From positions 1 through 23,569 of IMG/VR virus record IMGVR_UViG_3300037961_003223: DNA of 23,569 nucleotides; one strand, given 5' to 3'. This DNA is from a virus. Below, piece by piece: positions 16,199-23,569 of this stretch. The notes under the pieces were generated by a model. It saw only the letters and a program-made list of their open reading frames with translations, searched no databases and had not been told where the DNA came from. The position numbers were made by a program, and so were the translations under genes. The first letter of the stretch is position 1. The number at the start of each line of letters is the position of its first letter.

Positions 16199-19100
16199 AT
16201 GTCACAGGAAACCAATCTTAACGTCGCTCCATATTTTGACGACTTCGATCCTCAGAAGGATTATTACAAGGTTTTATTTAAACCAGGTTATCCAGTGCAG
16301 GCGAGAGAGTTAACCTCTCTTCAGTCTATCCTGCAAAATCAAGTTGAAAAGTTTGGACAGCACTTTTTTAAGGAAGGTGCTAAAGTAATTCCCGGCAATA
16401 CGACATATTCAACCAATTATCATTGTGTTGTATTAGAAAACACATACTTAGGAATTCCTATTTTTGATTACATCGATCAATTAGTAGGAGCACAAATAAA
16501 AGGACAAGATTCTGGTGTTACTGCAGTTGTTGATAGTTATATCTTAGAATCAGAATCTACAAGAGGACAAGTAACTCTGTATATTAATTATTCTGGATCT
16601 GGTACAAATAATCAAGAGTCAGTCTTCAGAAGTGGAGAACTTCTGACTGCAAACGTAACTATTTCTACTGCCAATACCCTTATAGGTGAAGGCGTTCCTT
16701 TCGCCACTACTGTTCAACAAGGTGCAACCGCAACAGGATCTGCATTCTTCATCAGTGATGGTGTGTATTTTGGCAAAGGAACTTTTTTAAATGTAAGTGA
16801 TCAGACATTAATATTAGATCAATATTCTAACACTCCCAGTTATAGAATTGGATTATTAGTTGAAGAGACAATTATTAATCCCGATTTAGATCCAACACTG
16901 ACTGACAATTCAGCGGGATTTAATAATTTTGGAGCTCCAGGTGCAGATAGACTTAAGATTACCGCATCACTTCAAAAAAAAGATATTAGTGACTTAGATG
17001 ACAGTAATTTTCTTGAGATTGCAACTGTAGTTAATGGTGTTCTTCGCGAAAAAAATACGAGTGAATACTCATTTATCACAGATGAACTGGCTAGAAGAAC
17101 ATATGCAGAATCTGGTGATTATTATGTTAAGTCTTTTGGTATTAATGTAAAAGAATCTCTTAACAATAGAGAGGGAAACAGAGGACTCTTTACAGAAGAT
17201 CAAACTACATACTCCGGATCTATACCATCTGATGATTTAGCGATCTATCAAATTTCCCCTGGTAGAGCATTTGTAAAAGGATACGATGTAGAAACAACTG
17301 CGCCAGTATTTCTTGATGTCCCTAAACCTAGAACCACAAAGACTTTAAAAGCACAACAAATTAATTATGAGACAGGTGAGACACTTAAACTCAATAGAGT
17401 TCATGGTTCTCCAACAATAGGTATTGGTAATACTTATGTATTAAGTCTCAGAGACGCTAGGGTAGCTAATAGTTCAACTGGCATCGCTGGTAAAGAAATA
17501 GGATTAGCAAGAGTTTATGACTTTAGATTAGACTCAGGAACTTACAGCGGTTCCAATTCAAACATTAACGAGTGGGGATTATCTCTATTTGATGTTCAAA
17601 CAACCACTGAAGTTACATTAAACGAAACTATTACATTATCAGTTCCTACTTTTATTAAGGGTAAAAATAGTGGTGCAACTGCATTTTTGAAAGACGCAGC
17701 CACTAATACAAAATCTCTTGTATTATACGAAACTTCTGGTAAGTTTATTCTAAATGAAAACTTTATTATTGATGGAATTGAAAATTCAAGAGTAGCAACT
17801 GCAATCACTTCCCACGGTATTAGTGATGTACTATCAGTTTTTGGTAGTGCAAATGGAGCTGAGGTTGGAGCCGCAAGAACTTTCTCTGCTGATGTGGTTC
17901 TTTCCCCCAATTTTAATGTCGGGGTTGCAACTATCACTGCTGCGGCTTCTAATACATCAACACTGAGATCTACAAATCCTCTTTTCCCAGGACAAATTAA
18001 GGTAGGAAATATTCTTTCCTTTTCTGGCAGTTTATCTCAAGATTCAGTTTTTGCATCTGTCGTTAGTGTTGCGACATCATCTGTAACAATTACTGGTGTT
18101 TCCACAGTAGAAGGTGTTTGTAGTGGTGCTCTTCCAGCGTCAGCAACTACCCTTAATGATGTTAAAGTGATCGCTGGAGATCTTGGTATTTCTAATGACA
18201 GCACTCTGTACACAGAGATGCCTAAGCGTAATATTTCTAATGTAGATTTAACTGACGCCACACTCACAATTAGAAAGACTCAGCAAGTTAACATTGTTGA
18301 CAATAAGTTATCTGCTGCTGTTACAACTGAATCTAATGAAACGTTCTTACCATTTACCCCTGAAAGATACACTCTTATTAGAAGTGATGGTACAACTGAA
18401 GAACTTACCTCAGATAAGGTTCAGTTAAATTCTGGTTCTAATCAATTAGAAATTTTCAATCTTGGCGGTGATGATGAGGCAACTCTTGTCACAACTATTT
18501 CTAAGATTAAACCTAAAGCAAAAAATAAAATAAAAAACAGAGTCAACTCTGTTGTTATTGACAAGTCTGTAAAGAGTGCTTCTGGTATTGGTTCTACAAC
18601 TCTTAATGATGGACTGACTCATGGTAATTATCCTTTCGGTACTAGAGTTCAAGATGAATTTATTTCACTAAATTCTGCAGACTTGATTGAAGTTCATGGA
18701 ATCTATGAATTAGCGACTGATCCATCTGCTGATAATACAGATCCATCAGCACCCTCAATGACTCTTGCAAATTTGACAGGGCCTACTGCAAAAACTTCCG
18801 ATCTTGTAATTGGAGAATCTGTAATTGGACAAACATCAGGCGCTCACGCTATCGTTGGTGTAAAACAAACTGCTTCTAAAATAGCATTCCTTCCTAAAAA
18901 TCAAATTAGTTTCAAAGAAGGAGAAATTGTTGTATTTGAAGAATCTGGAGTAAGAGGATCTCTAACCACTTTAGATACTCCAAGTAAAGATATTTCATTC
19001 AAGTTCAAATCTCGAAATGGGCAAAATGGAGAGTTTTATAATCATGGTGTTCTGAAAAGAAAAAATGATGAAGAGGCTCCTCAAAGAAAAATAATTGCAT

Positions 19101-22100
19101 ATTTTTCAAATGGATATTATGAGTCTACAGATGATGGAGATATCACAACTGCAAATTCATATTCATCTTTCGACTATTCAAAAGAAATTCAAAATGTAAA
19201 CTTTATCAGAAACTCTGACATTATTGACATTCGTCCTAAGGTTTCTGATATTGAGACAGTATCTGAAGGTGATAGATCTCCATTAGAATTTTATGGAAGA
19301 TCATTCAATATAACTGGCAACTCTGCACCAAATATTCTTGCTTCAAATGAAGGAATTCTGACTGATTTCTCCTTCTATCTCGGAAGAATTGATAGAGTTT
19401 ATTTGACTAAAGATGGTGCGTTCCAAGTTAAATATGGAACTCCCGCAGAAATCCCAGAAAGTCCAACTTCGGTAGATAATGCACTAGAGATTGCAAGAAT
19501 TTCTTTACCACCTTATCTTTACGATGTATCTAATGCATCTAAGAAATTCTTAGAGCATAAGCGTTATAGAATGGTTGATATTAAGCAACTTGAGAATAGA
19601 ATTAAAAATCTTGAATTTTACACTTCACTTTCATTACTTGAAACAAATACTGCAAATTTATTTGTTCCAGATGCTAATGGATTAAACAGATTTAAATCTG
19701 GTTTCTTCGTTGATAATTTTACATCATTCCTTGCACAGGAAACCTCTGTTGAATTTAAAAATAGTGTTGACTTTAAGAGAAAAGAAGCACGTCCTAAGCA
19801 TTACACCACTCAAACTGATTTAACCCAAAGTCTTACTGGATCTGGTGATTTAAAATTCACAAATCCTGATGGCACAAATATTAAAAAAACAAATGATATT
19901 GTTACTCTTGACTATACAGATGTTGAGTGGTTAAAGCAATCATTTGGCACTCGCACTGAAAGTGTAACTCCTTTTATTGTTGGTTTCTGGCTTGGAGCTC
20001 TTGAACTTCTTCCGGCATCGGATTCTTGGACTGATCAAGTCAGACTTGAAGCAAACATAGTTCAAACTGAAGGAAATTTCACAGAAACTCTTGAGACTGC
20101 AACTAGAACTCTAAATATTGATCCTCAAACTGGATTTGCTCCTGCTATCTGGAATTCTTGGGTTAACAACTGGACTGGACAAGAAGAAGTTCTCGGATCT
20201 GAAACTAGAACAGCAATTCAGACAGTAGGTAATGTCACTACCACAACTACTTTTGAAGATACAACTCTTCAAATATTTGATACTGGCGTTGCAACCAGAA
20301 CCGGAAATCAAACATTTGTTACCGAACAGTTTGATAATGAATCTCTTGGCGATAGAGTTGTTAGTAAAGATCTAATTTCTTTTGCTAGATCTAGAAATAT
20401 TGAATTTATTATCAAAAATCTGAAACCAAATACTCAAGTTTATGCGTTCTTTGACGGAGTTGCTGTAAGTGAATATTGTATTCCAAAACTTCTTGAGATA
20501 AGCATGGTTGAGGGCACCTTCCAAGTTGGAGAAACTGTCAGGGGAACTATGCGTCCTGTCGGTGACACTGAGTCTTCAGAGGGTGATCCATCAATTTCAT
20601 TTAGAGTTGCACAGGCAAATCACAAATCAGGTTCATTTGATAATGCAACAGAAGTTTTTACAAACAGTCCATATAACAATTCTCAAATACTTCCCAGTGC
20701 TTACTCTCCAACATCAACTATATTAAATGTTGATACATTTTCGTTATGCGATCAACCACAAGGCGCATTTGCTGGCAGTGTTGCCCCCGAGATGATATTA
20801 GTTGGAGAAACAAGTGGCGCTCAAGCAACTATTTCTCAGGTAAGACTTGTATCTGATTTTACTTCTACTCTAATTGGTAGTTTGTTCCTTCCAGATCCAA
20901 ATGTAGACACTAATCCTAGATTTGAAGTTGGTACAAAAGTTCTCACTTTCATTGATGATGTAAATAACAACTTGTTTAATGCATCAACTCGTGCAACTTC
21001 TACTTTCTTAATTAGTGGTATTATCGAGACAGTTCAAGAAGACATTATTTCCGTAAGAAATGCTTCGATACAATCTCAAGAAATCAATGAAGAGCAAGAG
21101 ATTTCACAGGTAAATGAAACAGTCAGTACACAAGTTATTGCATCGGAAGTTGTAGATACATCTGTAACTGTAACCAATCCGCCAGATCCTCTTGCACAAA
21201 CATTTGTTATTGAAGATACTACTGGTATTTTCTTCACTAAGTGTGATATTTTCTTTGAACAAGTTGATAATCTTGGCATTCCCGTCATCTTTGAACTCAG
21301 AACTGTTATTAATGGAATTCCCACCACGAAGATTCTTCCACTTTCTCAATCAATCCTATATCCCGATCAAGTAAATGTAAGTAGTGATGGATCTGTTGCA
21401 ACAACATTTACACTTCCAGCTCCCGTTTATCTAGAACCAGGTATAGAATATGCAATGGTTCTTAGATCTGCATCTGCAAGATATAGAGTATTCATTTCAA
21501 GAGTTGGGGAGAACGATTTAGTTACACAGACTTTTGTTTCCAATCAACCTTATCTTGGATCTCTTTATAAGTCTCAAAACGGATCTGTTTGGGAACCAAG
21601 TCAGTGGGAAGATCTTAAGTTCACTATCTATAGAGCAGATTTTGTAGAAAATGGTTCTATTGAAGTTTATAGTCCTGAACTGAGTCGTGGTAATAATCAA
21701 GTTGCTAAACTGCTGCCAAATTCGATCAATCTTGTATCGAGATCAGTACGTATTGGCATCGGATCTACACTTCAAGATACAGATCTTACACTTGGTAACA
21801 CTATTGTTCAACACGGTAGTAATGCATCTGGAGATTTTATCGGGAAAGCAGGTATTGCGACTGGTACTCTGAATATTATCAACTCTGGTATTGGATTTAC
21901 GCCTTCTTCTGGTTATCTTAAATATACAGGTGTTGAACTTGTAAACATTACCAGTAATGGTAGAAATGCTAAGGCTGACATCGCGATTAGTAATGGAGTT
22001 GCCATTGCTGCTACAATTTCAGAATCTGTAGCAGCAAGTGGTGGACAAGGATATGTTGTTGGAGATGTGTTGGGCATATCCACTATTGGTAATAATGATT

Positions 22101-23569
22101 TGGGTAGAAATCTGAGACTTTCACTGGTTTCTATTGCCAACACAAATGAACTCCTCTTAGACAATGTTCAGGGAGATTTTGTAACAGGAGCAGGCAACAC
22201 GGTTCAGTTCATCAATAACTCTGGACTAAGAACTGATCTGAATGCTTCTTTCGGTGGTAACGTTCTTATCGACGGCATTAATGATGTTGTTTCTGATGGT
22301 ATTCATTTTACCGTTAATCATAAAAACCATGGTATGAATTTTGCAGATAACAGAGTGGCTATCTCTGATGTCGAGTCAGATATTCTTCCCGTTAAACTTA
22401 CTGCAGCACTTAGTGCTTCATCTACATCACCTATAACAGTTGATGCTACCACTGGATTTGACACTTTTGAGAATGTTGGAGTTGGAACTACCAACCTTGG
22501 TTATCTTAAGATAGGCGAAGAAATTGTCTCTTATGAGTCTGCCTCTGGTAACACCATTACTATCACTCAGAGAGGAATTGATAGCACAGTTGCTAAGAAT
22601 TATCTTTCTGGCACTAAAGTGTCCAAGTACGAACTCGGTAGTGTATCTCTTAGAAGAATTAACAAAACTCACAACCTTAATGATGTAACTGCTGCAAGTC
22701 CACGTACATTTGACACTTACAAAGTTAAACTTGATATGGGTTCAAGTGGAGTTGGCCGTTCAACTGGCGAGAGTTTCCCAATTCTTTATATGGGTGATAC
22801 AAAATCCACTGGCGGAAGTAACATTAAAGCAACTCAAAACATTCCTTTTGAAATTCTGACTCCACAAATTCAGCATGTTACCGTAAAGGGTACAAATATT
22901 GATGCTGAAGTCAGAACTATCTCTGGTACTTCAATTAATGGAACTGAAATTCCTTACATTGATCAAGGTTTTGAAGCAATCTCCATTTCTAGATCAAATT
23001 ACTTCTCTACCCCAAGAATTATTGCCTCTAAGGTAAATGAGGATGCAAAACTCACTACTTTACCTGGTAATAAGTCCATGACTATGAGACTTAACTTCGG
23101 CACCACCGATTCTAGAGTTTCTCCTGTTATTGACACCCAGAGAATGAGTGTTATTTACACATCAAACCGTGTAGATAGTGTAATTAGTAATTATGTCACT
23201 GATAGTAGAGTCAATGGCATTGATACTGATCCAACTGCTTTCCAATATCTCTCGAAAGAGATTTCTTTGGAAAACCCTGCAACATCACTGAAAATTATCG
23301 TTGATGTTTATAAAGATAGAGATGCTGGTATCAGAGGATTTTTTGCAATCTCTGATCATCAGAACTTTAATCCCATTTATGAAGCATTCCCTGGATTCAA
23401 CAATATTGATAGGAGAGGACAAATAATCGATGTTGCAAATAATGACGGTTCTAGTGACACTTTTGTCTCCCCTGCTGAAGACTATAGAGAGCACACATTT
23501 ACAATTGACGAACTCCCTTCCTTCAAGTCATACAGAGTCAAACTTCTCCTCACCTCTACCAACCAAGCA
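16199..23569 (+). CDS. DUF4815-domain virion structural protein, 3' end cut by window
   Basis: The frame is open for 2457 codons to the last base with no stop. The start follows the gp8 stop by 6 bases, with AAGGA overlapping that stop. The N-terminus (VAPYFDDFDP, GYPVQARELTSLQSILQNQV, FGQHFFKEG) is characteristic of DUF4815, found in T4-like marine phage virion proteins. Further landmarks are ISPGRAFVKGYDVETTAP (about 353), SGIGSTTLNDGLTHGNYPFG, FYLGRIDRVYL (about 1060), YRMVDIKQLENRIKNLEFYT (about 1123), LKPNTQVYAFFDGV (about 1410) and a Glu/Gln/Ser-rich linker (about 1612-1655). A conserved block starts at DPLAQTFVIEDTTG (about 1663) and includes QPYLGSLYKSQNGS. GxGY-type repeats follow (about 1890-1965), then an RG-type module (about 2102). 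It occupies the place T4 uses for genes 9 and 10. The final visible YRVKLLLTSTNQA resembles the ending of relatives as I recall them, so only a few residues may be missing. The exact baseplate role is unknown. Confidence 0.92.
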   Translation, partial: MSQETNLNVAPYFDDFDPQKDYYKVLFKPGYPVQARELTSLQSILQNQVEKFGQHFFKEGAKVIPGNTTYSTNYHCVVLENTYLGIPIFDYIDQLVGAQIKGQDSGVTAVVDSYILESESTRGQVTLYINYSGSGTNNQESVFRSGELLTANVTISTANTLIGEGVPFATTVQQGATATGSAFFISDGVYFGKGTFLNVSDQTLILDQYSNTPSYRIGLLVEETIINPDLDPTLTDNSAGFNNFGAPGADRLKITASLQKKDISDLDDSNFLEIATVVNGVLREKNTSEYSFITDELARRTYAESGDYYVKSFGINVKESLNNREGNRGLFTEDQTTYSGSIPSDDLAIYQISPGRAFVKGYDVETTAPVFLDVPKPRTTKTLKAQQINYETGETLKLNRVHGSPTIGIGNTYVLSLRDARVANSSTGIAGKEIGLARVYDFRLDSGTYSGSNSNINEWGLSLFDVQTTTEVTLNETITLSVPTFIKGKNSGATAFLKDAATNTKSLVLYETSGKFILNENFIIDGIENSRVATAITSHGISDVLSVFGSANGAEVGAARTFSADVVLSPNFNVGVATITAAASNTSTLRSTNPLFPGQIKVGNILSFSGSLSQDSVFASVVSVATSSVTITGVSTVEGVCSGALPASATTLNDVKVIAGDLGISNDSTLYTEMPKRNISNVDLTDATLTIRKTQQVNIVDNKLSAAVTTESNETFLPFTPERYTLIRSDGTTEELTSDKVQLNSGSNQLEIFNLGGDDEATLVTTISKIKPKAKNKIKNRVNSVVIDKSVKSASGIGSTTLNDGLTHGNYPFGTRVQDEFISLNSADLIEVHGIYELATDPSADNTDPSAPSMTLANLTGPTAKTSDLVIGESVIGQTSGAHAIVGVKQTASKIAFLPKNQISFKEGEIVVFEESGVRGSLTTLDTPSKDISFKFKSRNGQNGEFYNHGVLKRKNDEEAPQRKIIAYFSNGYYESTDDGDITTANSYSSFDYSKEIQNVNFIRNSDIIDIRPKVSDIETVSEGDRSPLEFYGRSFNITGNSAPNILASNEGILTDFSFYLGRIDRVYLTKDGAFQVKYGTPAEIPESPTSVDNALEIARISLPPYLYDVSNASKKFLEHKRYRMVDIKQLENRIKNLEFYTSLSLLETNTANLFVPDANGLNRFKSGFFVDNFTSFLAQETSVEFKNSVDFKRKEARPKHYTTQTDLTQSLTGSGDLKFTNPDGTNIKKTNDIVTLDYTDVEWLKQSFGTRTESVTPFIVGFWLGALELLPASDSWTDQVRLEANIVQTEGNFTETLETATRTLNIDPQTGFAPAIWNSWVNNWTGQEEVLGSETRTAIQTVGNVTTTTTFEDTTLQIFDTGVATRTGNQTFVTEQFDNESLGDRVVSKDLISFARSRNIEFIIKNLKPNTQVYAFFDGVAVSEYCIPKLLEISMVEGTFQVGETVRGTMRPVGDTESSEGDPSISFRVAQANHKSGSFDNATEVFTNSPYNNSQILPSAYSPTSTILNVDTFSLCDQPQGAFAGSVAPEMILVGETSGAQATISQVRLVSDFTSTLIGSLFLPDPNVDTNPRFEVGTKVLTFIDDVNNNLFNASTRATSTFLISGIIETVQEDIISVRNASIQSQEINEEQEISQVNETVSTQVIASEVVDTSVTVTNPPDPLAQTFVIEDTTGIFFTKCDIFFEQVDNLGIPVIFELRTVINGIPTTKILPLSQSILYPDQVNVSSDGSVATTFTLPAPVYLEPGIEYAMVLRSASARYRVFISRVGENDLVTQTFVSNQPYLGSLYKSQNGSVWEPSQWEDLKFTIYRADFVENGSIEVYSPELSRGNNQVAKLLPNSINLVSRSVRIGIGSTLQDTDLTLGNTIVQHGSNASGDFIGKAGIATGTLNIINSGIGFTPSSGYLKYTGVELVNITSNGRNAKADIAISNGVAIAATISESVAASGGQGYVVGDVLGISTIGNNDLGRNLRLSLVSIANTNELLLDNVQGDFVTGAGNTVQFINNSGLRTDLNASFGGNVLIDGINDVVSDGIHFTVNHKNHGMNFADNRVAISDVESDILPVKLTAALSASSTSPITVDATTGFDTFENVGVGTTNLGYLKIGEEIVSYESASGNTITITQRGIDSTVAKNYLSGTKVSKYELGSVSLRRINKTHNLNDVTAASPRTFDTYKVKLDMGSSGVGRSTGESFPILYMGDTKSTGGSNIKATQNIPFEILTPQIQHVTVKGTNIDAEVRTISGTSINGTEIPYIDQGFEAISISRSNYFSTPRIIASKVNEDAKLTTLPGNKSMTMRLNFGTTDSRVSPVIDTQRMSVIYTSNRVDSVISNYVTDSRVNGIDTDPTAFQYLSKEISLENPATSLKIIVDVYKDRDAGIRGFFAISDHQNFNPIYEAFPGFNNIDRRGQIIDVANNDGSSDTFVSPAEDYREHTFTIDELPSFKSYRVKLLLTSTNQA
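21870..22083 (+). repeat. GxGY-type beta repeats in the DUF4815 protein
   Basis: LNIINSGIGFTPSSGYLKY (about 21870) and VAASGGQGYVVGDVLGI (about 22030) follow the repeat pattern of the giant protein and gp8. They are inserted after the conserved DPLAQTF block. Confidence 0.6.

Noticed and set aside
18517-18538. A-rich run that could be a terminator or slippage site
   Set aside because: There is no GC-rich stem before it, and it reads in frame as a Lys/Asn-rich stretch that is usual for this protein family as I recall it.

Overview
The window lies inside the tail/baseplate gene block of a T4-like (Tevenvirinae-type) contractile-tailed phage. It most resembles the marine cyanophages of Prochlorococcus and Synechococcus. 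Support for this comes from the AT-rich sequence, all genes on the + strand packed nearly end to end, a gp25 - gp6 - giant protein - gp8 - DUF4815 protein gene order, and protein motifs I recognise from that group. A T4-like pelagiphage with the same module cannot be excluded from this window alone. No host genes, tRNAs, integrase, IS elements or CRISPR are present.

Layout: (1) 16-375, gp25, a small baseplate wedge/sheath-initiator protein whose start codon sits in a perfect UUCG-loop hairpin. (2) 375-2429, gp6, a wedge protein of the Baseplate_J type, overlapping gp25 by one base (TAATG). (3) 2439-14603, one uninterrupted 4054-codon gene in the place T4 uses for gene 7. Its first ~240 residues look like the conserved C-terminal region of T4 gp7. 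The rest is a mosaic of beta-rich repeat modules plus a YHYH domain. (4) A 29-base gap with a NATAAATA late-promoter-like box. (5) 14633-16192, gp8, with both T4 gp8 ends preserved and extra repeat modules in the middle. (6) 16199 to the window end, a DUF4815-type virion protein of at least 2457 residues. No stop codon is reached, but the last visible residues look close to the natural C-terminus.

How they work together: in T4, gp25, gp6, gp7 and gp8 with gp53 and gp10 build the six wedges around the tail hub, and gp6 with gp7 forms the core bundle. Here the wedge core is conserved, but gp7, gp8 and the following protein have been enlarged by shared repeat families. The main point of interest is therefore a very large modular baseplate periphery, possibly fibre-like or host-contacting, built on a conserved wedge core. 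Apart from the 29-base gap there is no intergenic space above 10 bases, so nothing non-coding of any size is left unexplained.
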